Assembly (NCBI RefSeq): GCF_001499855.1
Contig: NZ_LQIK01000032.1
Location: 245,791-309,790, forward strand
Source: Mycobacterium sp. GA-0227b
Lineage (GTDB): Bacteria > Actinomycetota > Actinomycetes > Mycobacteriales > Mycobacteriaceae
Length of the DNA stretch: 64,000 nt
Reading direction: 5' to 3'
Of the stretch, positions 51,269 to 60,799 are shown piece by piece. The notes beneath the pieces were generated by a model. The model saw only the letters and a program-made list of their open reading frames with translations. It made no database searches and was not told the DNA's origin. Every line of letters begins with the position of its first letter. The first letter of the stretch is position 1. A program made the position numbers and the translations under genes.

Positions 51269-51486
51269 GTGATTCGGGTGATCGAGACCTCCCTTGTGGA
51301 CGTGCTGTGCGAGCACGCCAGTGAGCGGGACCGCAACGGCGCCCCCGAGAGCATGACGTGGTCACCTCTCGTACCGGCGGACGTCGAACTCGACGCGGAG
51401 CTCGAACCGCACGGATCGACTGGCACCCCAGGGCGGCATGTGTCGAGCAGTACCGGCACGGCCAATTCGCCCGTATCGACGCATAG
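51269..51486 (+). pseudogene. Remnant of a FadD/FAAL acyl-AMP ligase gene
   Basis: This short stretch keeps both ends of a FAAL gene with the middle (about 1.5 kb) deleted. The first part encodes E-T-S-L-V-D-V-L-C-E-H-A-S-E-R and, after a gap, N-G-A-P-E-S-M-T-W-S, matching N-G-V-P-E-S-L-T-W-S of the intact ligase at 52390. DNA similar to its LYRRT segment follows, shifted by one base. The last 51 bases, in another frame, encode C-V-E-Q-Y-R-H-G-Q-F-A-R-I-D-A and a stop, almost the same as the intact protein's C-terminus. No functional product is expected. It shows that a second, closely related ligase once sat upstream of the methyltransferase. Confidence 0.8.
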
Positions 51487-51516
51487 GTGGGGGACAATTC
51501 GATTGAAGGGGAGGAA

Positions 51517-52383
51517 ATGACAACGATAAGCCAGCGCGGCGCATCGCCCGAATCCATTCAGCACCACTACGATATAAGCAACAAGTTCTACTCACTCTGG
51601 CTCGACGAGTCGATGACGTATTCGTGTGCCTTGTGGGATGGGCAAGCCGATGATCTCGCGGCGGCTCAGCTACGCAAGATCGATTATCTCGTGTCCGAGG
51701 CAGGCGCGAAGGGGTGCGCACGTGTGTTGGACATCGGGTGTGGGTGGGGCTCGGTCATGCAACGGCTGGTTGCCGAACACGGCGTGCAACATGCCACGGG
51801 TCTGACTTTGAGTGAAGCCCAGGCTCATCACGTGGAGGGCCTGGGCGATCCTCGATTGGAAGTGCTTGTCCGGGACTGGGCGGATTTCCAGCCAGATGAA
51901 CGGTATGACGCTGCCATCTCGATCGGGGCCATGGAGCACTTCGTCAAGTTCGGCTGGAAACGGTCGGACAGAGTCGCGGCGTATCGACGATTCTTCGAAA
52001 AGTGTTACGAGTGGCTCAATCCCGGCGCGGGTCTGGCGTTGCAGACGATCGGCAAGGGGAACGTCGTCATGGACGAGCAAGGGCTGCGCGATTGTCTGTT
52101 CATAGCGGAGCACATATTTCCGGAATCGGATCCCCCGAGGCTCGCCGAAATCGCGCATGCTGCCGAGAAGCTCTTCGAGATCAGGTCGGTGCTCAACCAT
52201 CGCGAACACTACGCACTCACATGTTCTGCGTGGCTCGAAAGGCTACGCAGCAATCGGGTTGAGGCGGAAGCGATCGTGGGCCCGGAGAAGGTGTCGGTCT
52301 ACGAAAGGTACCTCGAAGCGTCGGTGAGGCAGTTTCGGCTCGAGCACACGAACCTCTATCGAATCTCCCTACGGAAGGTGTGA
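51517..52383 (+). CDS. CmaA/MmaA-like SAM-dependent fatty-acyl methyltransferase
   Basis: This 288-residue protein belongs to the cyclopropane/mycolic-acid methyltransferase family (usual length 285-300). It has the N-terminal H-H-Y-D-I-S-N-K-F-Y-S-L-W-L-D signature, M-T-Y-S-C-A-L-W, the SAM loop V-L-D-I-G-C-G-W-G-S near residue 72, and G-L-T-L-S-E-A-Q. Such enzymes add a methyl or cyclopropane carbon at a double bond of an acyl chain. The start at 51517 has a strong AGGGGAGG upstream. It is six bases from the following FAAL start, so the two are co-transcribed and probably act on the same acyl substrate, perhaps the lipopeptide fatty acid. The exact modification cannot be predicted. Confidence 0.88.
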   Translation: MTTISQRGASPESIQHHYDISNKFYSLWLDESMTYSCALWDGQADDLAAAQLRKIDYLVSEAGAKGCARVLDIGCGWGSVMQRLVAEHGVQHATGLTLSEAQAHHVEGLGDPRLEVLVRDWADFQPDERYDAAISIGAMEHFVKFGWKRSDRVAAYRRFFEKCYEWLNPGAGLALQTIGKGNVVMDEQGLRDCLFIAEHIFPESDPPRLAEIAHAAEKLFEIRSVLNHREHYALTCSAWLERLRSNRVEAEAIVGPEKVSVYERYLEASVRQFRLEHTNLYRISLRKV

Positions 52384-52389
52384 ACCGCT

Positions 52390-54129
52390 GTGAACGAGTC
52401 TTCCCCTGCTGCTATTCTCCGCGAGCGCGCCGGTTTTCAGCCCGATGACACAGCGTTCACGTTCATCGACTACGACCAGGACTGGAACGGTGTACCCGAA
52501 AGCCTGACGTGGTCGCAGCTGTACCGGCGGACGACGAACGTCGCCATTGCGCTCAAAGGTGCCGCGTCGCCCGGTGACCGGGCGGTGATTTCGGCACCGC
52601 AGGGGCTTGACTACATCGTCGCGTTCTACGGCGCGCTGCAGGCCGGACTCATCGCGGTTCCGCTTTCGGTGCCGATGGGTGGCGTCACCGATGAGCGCGT
52701 CGACTCGGTGCTGCGCGATTCGTCGCCGACCGTCGTTCTCACGACGTCGGCCGTCGTCGACAGCGTCACGGCGTCCGTACAGTCGCAGAGCGGCCAATCC
52801 GTTCCAGCAGTGGTCGCCGTCGACTTGCTGGACCTGGACGCGCCGCCGATATCCGACGTAGAGAGCGCGGGCGGCCCAGGCATCGCGTATCTGCAGTACA
52901 CGTCCGGGTCGACGCGTGCGCCGGCGGGTGTCATGGTGTCGAACAGGAATCTTCTGATCAATTTCGGGCAGCTGATGGCCGACTTGTTCGCCGACGACGG
53001 CAATGTGCCCCCGCCGGACACCACCGTCGTGTCGTGGCTGCCGTTCTATCACGACATGGGTCTGATGGTCGGAATCTTTGTGCCGGTCCTGGCGGGACTT
53101 CACGCTGTGCTCATGAGCCCGATGGCCTTCCTGCAGCGGCCGGCCCGGTGGATGCAGTTGCTGGCCAGCAACAGATACGCGTTTTCGTCGGCGCCGAATT
53201 TCGCTTTCGAGATAGCCGCGAAGAAGACGTCCGACGAAGACATGGCCGGGCTCGATCTCGGGGAAGTGCGTGGCATCGGTAGCGGTAGCGAGCGGATAAA
53301 CCCCGCCACCATAAAGCGCTTCACTGAGCGGTTCGCCCGCTTCAACCTTCGCGATACGGTGCTGCGGCCCGGGTATGGCCTGGCGGAGGCGACGGTGTAC
53401 GTGGTGACCGGACGGCCGAATCAGGCACCGAAAGTCGTCCGGTTCGACTCCGACAAGCTGACCGCCGGTAAGGCGGAGCGGTGCGAGAACGGCGGTGGTA
53501 CACCGTTGGTCAGCTACGGTGTGCCGCAGTCGCCGACCGTTCGGATCGTTGATCCCGACACGATGACCGAATGCCCGGCGGGGGTGACGGGCGAGATCTG
53601 GGTGCACGGCGAGAACGTCGCGCTGGGCTATTGGCAGAAGCCCGAGGAAACCGCGGCCACGTTCGGCGCGAAGATCGTCGCGCCATCCGATGGCACACCC
53701 GAGGGGCCGTGGCTGCGCACCGGGGATCAGGGTTTCGTTTTCGACGACGAGGTCTTCGTCATCGGCCGCATCAAGGATCTGTTGATCGTGTACGGGCGCA
53801 ACCACTCACCCGACGACATCGAGGCGACGGTCCAGGAGATCACGCGCGGCCGGTGCGCGGCGATCGCGGTTCCCGATCGTCAGACCGAGAAACTCGTCGT
53901 CATCATCGAGGCCAAGAAGCGGGGCGACTCCGAGCAGGAGGCCTCAGAGAAGCTCGCCGAGGTCAAGCGCGAGGTCACCTCGGCGATCTCCAACTCGCAC
54001 GGCCTCAACGTCGCCGATCTTGTTCTGGTACCGCCCGGTTCGATACCCATCACCACGAGCGGCAAGGTCCGGCGGGCGACATGTGTCGAGCAGTACCGGC
54101 ACAGTCAGTTCGCCCGCATCGACGCGTAG
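52390..54129 (+). CDS. Fatty acyl-AMP ligase (FadD, FAAL type)
   Basis: This 579-residue adenylate-forming enzyme has the length of mycobacterial FadD23-FadD28 FAALs. Motifs: Y-T-S-G-S-T-R-A-P-A-G-V near residue 170 (ATP loop; R-A-P-A replaces the T-G-x-P-K of CoA ligases, as in FAALs), S-W-L-P-F-Y-H-D-M-G, G-Y-G-L-A-E-A-T, R-T-G-D-Q-G-F near 443, and T-T-S-G-K-V-R-R near 557 with the adenylation lysine. FAALs activate fatty acids as acyl-AMP and hand them to carrier domains. Here the natural recipients are the PKS ACP or the NRPS starter condensation step. It starts with GTG at 52390, six bases after the methyltransferase stop. Confidence 0.93.
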   Translation: MNESSPAAILRERAGFQPDDTAFTFIDYDQDWNGVPESLTWSQLYRRTTNVAIALKGAASPGDRAVISAPQGLDYIVAFYGALQAGLIAVPLSVPMGGVTDERVDSVLRDSSPTVVLTTSAVVDSVTASVQSQSGQSVPAVVAVDLLDLDAPPISDVESAGGPGIAYLQYTSGSTRAPAGVMVSNRNLLINFGQLMADLFADDGNVPPPDTTVVSWLPFYHDMGLMVGIFVPVLAGLHAVLMSPMAFLQRPARWMQLLASNRYAFSSAPNFAFEIAAKKTSDEDMAGLDLGEVRGIGSGSERINPATIKRFTERFARFNLRDTVLRPGYGLAEATVYVVTGRPNQAPKVVRFDSDKLTAGKAERCENGGGTPLVSYGVPQSPTVRIVDPDTMTECPAGVTGEIWVHGENVALGYWQKPEETAATFGAKIVAPSDGTPEGPWLRTGDQGFVFDDEVFVIGRIKDLLIVYGRNHSPDDIEATVQEITRGRCAAIAVPDRQTEKLVVIIEAKKRGDSEQEASEKLAEVKREVTSAISNSHGLNVADLVLVPPGSIPITTSGKVRRATCVEQYRHSQFARIDA

Positions 54130-54196
54130 GCCGCCATTCGCTGGCGGTGCGGGAAGCCGTTGACCTCATCCATTGTTGAGGTTCTACGGTGAATCG

Positions 54197-56106
<1,910 letters not shown>

Positions 56107-56110
<4 letters not shown>

Positions 56111-56238
56111 CCACCATCACGTCGAGACCGACGTTTTGGTCGATTCGCGACGACGATTTCCGCCAATTCGTCGGTTTCGGCGAGGCGGTTATCAAGTTGC
56201 CCCGCATGGGAACATGGACTCAGTGGTTGACCCCGTAG
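56107..56238 (+). CDS. Small ORF of 43 codons between two ABC exporter genes, unknown
   Basis: The ATG overlaps the TGA of the first ABC gene by four bases, the classic coupling arrangement used elsewhere in this window. The peptide (begins MTTITSRPTFWSIRDDDFRQ, then F-V-G-F-G-E-A-V-I-K-L-P-R-M and a W-rich end) has a balanced, protein-like composition. It overlaps the start of the next ABC gene by 25 bases in another frame. It may be a genuine small protein, or the original N-terminus of the second transporter separated by a frameshift. I do not recognise a family. Confidence 0.5.
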
Positions 56239-58190
56239 TTCATGCCCTGCGCTCAGCGCCGGCCATCGCCCCGCCACCGCAACGCCGACGCGCGAGCTCG
56301 GACCTGTGGCGGATGCTGCCGTACCTGATGCCGTACCGCGCGCGCTGGATCGCGATGGTCACCGTCGCGATCGCCAGCCTGGCCGCCACCGTGGCGATCC
56401 CGCTGATGACCAAGGCCGTCATCGACGGTCCGGTCCGGCATCAGAACCCACAGGGCCTCTGGCTGCTGGGCGCCGCCGCCATGGGTGTCGGCATCTGCGA
56501 GGCGGTGCTGTGGTTCATCCGCCGTTGGCTGGCGGCGCGCGCCACCATGGGGGTCGAGGCCGACATCCGCAAGGACCTCTACGCCCGGCTGCAGATCTTG
56601 CCGATGAGTTTCCACGGCCGCTGGCAGTCCGGTCAGCTGCTGTCGCGAATCATGAACGACCTCAGCACGATTCGCCGCTTCATGTCCTTCGGCCTGCTCT
56701 TTCTCCTGCTCAACGGCCTGCAGATCACCGTGGTGACCGTGATCCTGCTGGCGATGTACTGGCCGCTGGGCGTGGTCGTGGTGGTGTCGATCGTGCCGAT
56801 CACGTTGACGATCCTGCACTTTCAGCAGGAGTACACCCGGCTGTCGCGATTGGCTCAGGACCAGGCCGGCCACGTCGCCACCCACGTCGAGGAGTCCGCG
56901 CTGGGTCTGCGGGTGGTCAAGTCCTTCGGCCGCGAGGACTACGTCTACGACCGGTTCGACGAACAGCTCACGAATCTGTATGACACGCAGCTGGATCGGG
57001 TGTCGGTGTCGGCGAAGTTCTGGACGCTGCTCGAGGTCATCCCGAACCTGACGTTGATCGTCGTGCTCGGCTTCGGCGCCTACGCCGCCGGCCACGGCCA
57101 CGTCACCATGGGCACGCTGGTCGCGTTCATCACGATGATGCTGTCGCTGGTGTGGCCGATCGCGTCGCTGGGCTTCTTGTTGTCGATGACGCAGGAGTCG
57201 TTCACCGCCGCCAACCGGATCGCCGAGATCTTCGACGCGCCACGTGAAATCGTCGACGGCACCGTCGACCAGCCGCCACGCGGCGGGCGCCTCGAGCTCA
57301 TCGATGTGGGCTTCCGATTTCCCGACGCCGCCCCCGACGAAGTGGCGCCGTCCGGCGAGCCGGACAATTGGGCATTGCGCCACGTCACCGTCACGGTCGA
57401 GCCGGGGGAGACGCTGGCGCTGGTCGGGTCGACGGGCGCGGGCAAGTCGGTGCTGGCCGCGCTGCTGTCGCGGCTCTACGACGTCACCGAGGGAGCGATC
57501 TGCATCGACGGCCGCGACATCCGCGAGCTGAGCCTGCCCGCGCTGCGTCAGACGGTGGCCACCGCGTTCGAGGACCCGACACTGTTCTCCATGTCGGTGG
57601 CCGAGAACCTGGCGCTGGGCCGCCCCCGGGAAAACCCGGCCACCGACGCCGAGTTGCGTCAGGCCGTCGAGGTCGCCGCCGCGCAATTCGTCTACGACCT
57701 GCCGTTCGGCTTGGACACCCGCATCGGTGAGCAGGGCATGAGCCTGTCCGGCGGCCAGCGCCAACGGCTGTCGCTCGCGCGCGCGATCCTGGCGGCGCCG
57801 AAAATCCTCGTGCTCGACGACACGCTGTCGGCGCTCGACGTGCACACCGAGGCGGTCGTCGAGGAGGCGCTGCGGCGCGTGCTGCACTCCGTCACCGGCA
57901 TCGTTGTCGCCCATCGGGCGTCGACGGTTCTGCTCGCCGACAAGGTCGCGTTGCTGGAGAACGGGACCATCACCCACGTCGGCACCCATGCCGAGCTGCT
58001 GGCGGGGGTGCCGCAGTACCGCTACCTGCTGGCCGCGGACGACGAGCTCGACGACGGCTGTGAACGCATCCCCACATGGGAGGACGAGGAGGACCGCACA
58101 CGCCTCGATCACCTGGTCGAGGAGGAGCCACCGCGTCGTCCCCTGCTTGCGCGTGGGCCCAACGTCACCTCGGAGTCGGAGCGCCGATGA
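56214..58190 (+). CDS. ABC exporter half-transporter with degenerate Walker B (second of three)
   Basis: This 658-residue protein has six membrane segments within about residues 40-330 and a C-terminal ATPase. Walker A is G-S-T-G-A-G-K-S-V near 404 and the signature is L-S-G-G-Q-R-Q-R near 509. Walker B reads I-L-V-L-D-D-T near 532: Asp replaces the catalytic Glu, as in the degenerate subunit of heterodimeric exporters (TM287 type). The following gene has the intact Glu and starts inside this gene's stop (ATGA), so the two should form a heterodimer. Start at ATG 56214; GTG at 56223 is an alternative. The long C-terminal tail after the switch histidine is acidic and then basic. Confidence 0.9.
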   Translation: MDSVVDPVVHALRSAPAIAPPPQRRRASSDLWRMLPYLMPYRARWIAMVTVAIASLAATVAIPLMTKAVIDGPVRHQNPQGLWLLGAAAMGVGICEAVLWFIRRWLAARATMGVEADIRKDLYARLQILPMSFHGRWQSGQLLSRIMNDLSTIRRFMSFGLLFLLLNGLQITVVTVILLAMYWPLGVVVVVSIVPITLTILHFQQEYTRLSRLAQDQAGHVATHVEESALGLRVVKSFGREDYVYDRFDEQLTNLYDTQLDRVSVSAKFWTLLEVIPNLTLIVVLGFGAYAAGHGHVTMGTLVAFITMMLSLVWPIASLGFLLSMTQESFTAANRIAEIFDAPREIVDGTVDQPPRGGRLELIDVGFRFPDAAPDEVAPSGEPDNWALRHVTVTVEPGETLALVGSTGAGKSVLAALLSRLYDVTEGAICIDGRDIRELSLPALRQTVATAFEDPTLFSMSVAENLALGRPRENPATDAELRQAVEVAAAQFVYDLPFGLDTRIGEQGMSLSGGQRQRLSLARAILAAPKILVLDDTLSALDVHTEAVVEEALRRVLHSVTGIVVAHRASTVLLADKVALLENGTITHVGTHAELLAGVPQYRYLLAADDELDDGCERIPTWEDEEDRTRLDHLVEEEPPRRPLLARGPNVTSESERR

Positions 58191-60031
58191 CTGCCACCGA
58201 CACCCCGGATACCGCGACCACCGAGTGGCGCGGCAAGTTCGATGAGGAGCAGGACGACCTGCCGATCGACGAGAGCATCGACCGACGCCGCGAAGCGCGA
58301 GCGCTGCTGGGCTCGCTGCTGCGCCCGTACCGCTTCACGGTCGCGCTGCTCGCGCTCGTCGTGGTGGTGGAGAACGCTGCGCGCCTGTCGGTTCCGATTC
58401 TCGTCCAGCGCGGTATCGACCACGGGATTCCCCCGATCATCGAGGGCGGTGCGGCTCACACGCTGCTGATGATCATCGGTGTTCTCGCCGTCGTGGTGGT
58501 GGTTCAGGCCACCAGCCGGATGTTCTTCCTGCGGCGCTCGGGCCGTATCGGGCAGAAGGTGCTTCGGGAGTTGCGCCGCCGGGTGTTTCGGCATTTCCAG
58601 CGGCTCGACATCGCGTTTCACGAGCGATACACCTCGGGTCGGGTGGTCAGCCGGTCCACCAACGACGTCGAGGCCATCCAGGACATGCTGGAAACCGGCT
58701 TCGACAGCCTGGTCACCGCGGTGCTCACACTCTTCGGCACTGCGATCCTGCTGGTCACACTCGACTGGCGGCTCGGGTTGATGTGCCTGGGCGCGTTCCC
58801 GGTGCTGATCGTGCTGGTGTGGTGGTTCCGCAACGAGTCGGCCAGGACGTATCGCCGGGTTCGGGAGAGCGCCGCTTTGGTGATCGTGCAGTTCGTCGAA
58901 ACCATGACCGGCATCAAGGCCGTGCAGGCCTACCGGCGCGAACCGCGTAATCAGCAGATCTTCGAAGACATCGCCGACCGCTACAAGGCCGACAACGAGC
59001 GCACCTTCCGCCTGCTCGCGATCTTCATGCCGGGGGTCAAGCTCGTCGGCAACCTCACCACCGGCGTGGTGCTGCTCTACGGCGGCTATCGCGTGCTCAA
59101 CGGCGACATGACGATCGGCACGCTGACCGCGTTCCTGCTGTACCTGCGGATGTTCTTCGAGCCCATGCAGGAGATCTCGCAGTTCTTCAACATGTTCCAG
59201 TCGGCGTCGTCGGCGCTGGAGAAACTGGCCGGCGTGCTCGCCGAGCGGCCGGGCATCAAGGACCCCGCCCGTGCCGTCGCGCTGACCGACGTGCGCGGCG
59301 AGATCGCGTTCCGCGACGTGCGGTTCGCGTACGTTCCGGACCGTCCGGTGCTGCCGGGGTTGACGCTCGAGGTGCCCGCGGGACAGACCGTCGCGCTGGT
59401 CGGCACCACCGGTGCGGGTAAGACGACGATCGCCAAGCTGATCGCCCGCTTCTACGATCCGACGTCGGGTTCGGTCACCTTGGACGGCGTCGACCTGCGC
59501 GAGCTGTCGCAGATCGAACTGCGTCGCCACGTCGTGATGGTCACCCAGGAGAACTTCATGTTCGACGGGACCATCGCCGACAACATCCGGTTCGGCCGGC
59601 CCGACGCCACCGATGCGCAGGTCGCTGCGGCCGCCGAAGCCGTCGGAGCCGATCGGTTCATCGCCGCGCTACCCGACGGATACGCCACCGACGTCGCCAA
59701 ACGGGGTGGCCGGCTGTCGGCGGGGCAGCGCCAACTCGTCGCGTTCGCGCGGGCGTTTCTCGCCGACCCCGCGGTGCTGATCCTCGACGAGGCGACGTCG
59801 TCGCTGGACATTCCCAGCGAACGCATGGTTCAGCGGGCGCTGGAGACGGTGCTCGCCGACCGCACGGCGCTCGTCATCGCGCACCGACTCTCGACGGTGC
59901 AGATCGCCGACCGGGTGCTGGTGCTCGAGCACGGCCGGGTCGTCGAGGACGGTACGCCCGCCGATCTCATCGCCCGCAGCGACGGCCGCTACGCCGCGCT
60001 GCACCGGGCGTGGGTGCAGTCGCTGGCGTAA
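58187..60031 (+). CDS. ABC exporter half-transporter, catalytic partner (third of three)
   Basis: This 614-residue protein has a membrane domain at about residues 45-320 and a C-terminal ATPase. Walker A is G-T-T-G-A-G-K-T-T near 405, Walker B is V-L-I-L-D-E-A near 531 with the catalytic Glu, and the switch is I-A-H-R-L-S. The signature is L-S-A-G-Q, not LSGGQ, a mild deviation often seen in asymmetric exporters. The ATG overlaps the previous stop by four bases. The pair resembles the mycobacterial Rv1272c/Rv1273c kind of fatty-acid or lipid transporter, and a hemophore-like gene also follows, but the strand arrangement here differs, so orthology is uncertain. Confidence 0.9.
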   Translation: MTATDTPDTATTEWRGKFDEEQDDLPIDESIDRRREARALLGSLLRPYRFTVALLALVVVVENAARLSVPILVQRGIDHGIPPIIEGGAAHTLLMIIGVLAVVVVVQATSRMFFLRRSGRIGQKVLRELRRRVFRHFQRLDIAFHERYTSGRVVSRSTNDVEAIQDMLETGFDSLVTAVLTLFGTAILLVTLDWRLGLMCLGAFPVLIVLVWWFRNESARTYRRVRESAALVIVQFVETMTGIKAVQAYRREPRNQQIFEDIADRYKADNERTFRLLAIFMPGVKLVGNLTTGVVLLYGGYRVLNGDMTIGTLTAFLLYLRMFFEPMQEISQFFNMFQSASSALEKLAGVLAERPGIKDPARAVALTDVRGEIAFRDVRFAYVPDRPVLPGLTLEVPAGQTVALVGTTGAGKTTIAKLIARFYDPTSGSVTLDGVDLRELSQIELRRHVVMVTQENFMFDGTIADNIRFGRPDATDAQVAAAAEAVGADRFIAALPDGYATDVAKRGGRLSAGQRQLVAFARAFLADPAVLILDEATSSLDIPSERMVQRALETVLADRTALVIAHRLSTVQIADRVLVLEHGRVVEDGTPADLIARSDGRYAALHRAWVQSLA

Positions 60032-60066
60032 GCCCGACGCCGTAGCTGCGCAGGCCACGCAGCACG

Positions 60067-60093
60067 GCGCTCAGCGGCGACGCCGCTGAGCGC
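60067..60093. terminator. Strong hairpin between convergent genes
   Basis: A perfect 12-bp stem (GCGCTCAGCGGC and its complement) around a 3-nt loop lies 36 bp after the last ABC gene and 60 bp after the convergent hemophore-like gene. It is probably a bidirectional terminator. Confidence 0.7.
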
Positions 60094-60153
60094 TCGGTGC
60101 TGCCATTCCCGGCCGCCAGCTGGTTACCCGCTACGGACGACCGCTACGTGGGC

Positions 60154-60492
60154 TCAGAAATTCTGGCAGGTATCGAAAATCTGCTGATACAAGCCGAGGT
60201 AGGGCTGATTTGCCGGCATGCTCGCGATCTGCTGGGCCATCATCTGGCGCTGAGCGGGCGGTGCCGCGAGGAACTGACGGACGCCGGCCTGCAACATCGG
60301 GTCGCTGCTGAGTTTCGACGCCATCGATGGATCCGCCGCGTTTGCCGCTGCCTCCAGCTGCTGGTAGCTACAGGTTGTGTTCACGGCTGAATCCAGATTG
60401 GGCTGCGCCGACGCGACCCCGGCCCCGGCGGTCAACGCCAACGCCAAACCCCCGAACCCGACAGCCATCTTGCTCAACGACAGTTTGATCAT
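60154..60492 (-). CDS. Secreted hemophore-like protein
   Basis: This is a 112-residue exported protein. From the ATG at 60492 it begins M-I-K-L-S-L-S-K, followed by a hydrophobic core and an A-x-A cleavage site (G-V-A-S-A, before Q-P-N-L-D), leaving a mature domain of about 83 residues. Two cysteines (N-T-T-C-S and D-T-C-Q) flank a helical domain with a P-A-Q-R-Q-M-M segment, the pattern of the mycobacterial hemophore-related family (Rv0203/Rv1271c-like). The upstream in-frame Met at 60540 would block the signal peptide and is rejected; GAGGGAGAG precedes 60492. Heme binding is inferred from the family only. Confidence 0.78.
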   Translation of the reverse strand: MIKLSLSKMAVGFGGLALALTAGAGVASAQPNLDSAVNTTCSYQQLEAAANAADPSMASKLSSDPMLQAGVRQFLAAPPAQRQMMAQQIASMPANQPYLGLYQQIFDTCQNF

Positions 60493-60737
60493 GTGTGGAC
60501 TCTCTCCCTCGCACAGATTGCTACTGAAACGCAGATACATCGAGCTTAATCGCCCGGCTCAAGCCGGGCGTTACATTGCGGGGTACCCAACCCGATGTCA
60601 TTGACAACATTGCGCTCGTGACCTCGAGCGACGTCGGCGGGTGCCAGCTTTCACACAGTAGTCCCCTCACTGGAACGGTGGTGATCTTCGTGGGGGATGC
60701 CGCCCCGTGCAGTCGCTGGCCTAGGGGCGCACCACCA

Positions 60738-60794
60738 TCGAAACTGCGCAGAGATCGAGATTTTGAGCGATTTCACGATCTGTGTGCAGTTTCG
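60738..60794 (-). terminator. Imperfect inverted repeat after the FAD oxidoreductase gene
   Basis: The arms at 60738-60756 and 60775-60794 pair through 9 bp (CGAAACTGC) and 6 bp (AGATCG) separated by a small internal loop, with an 18-nt apical loop. The element begins six bases after the stop of the minus-strand gene, so a terminator role is likely. It could also be a copy of a dispersed intergenic palindrome. Confidence 0.5.
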
Positions 60795-60799
60795 ACGAA

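Noticed and set aside
56253..58112. 619-codon minus-strand open frame
   Set aside because: Antisense to the second ABC exporter; repetitive R/H/Q/D composition typical of reverse frames in high-GC coding DNA.
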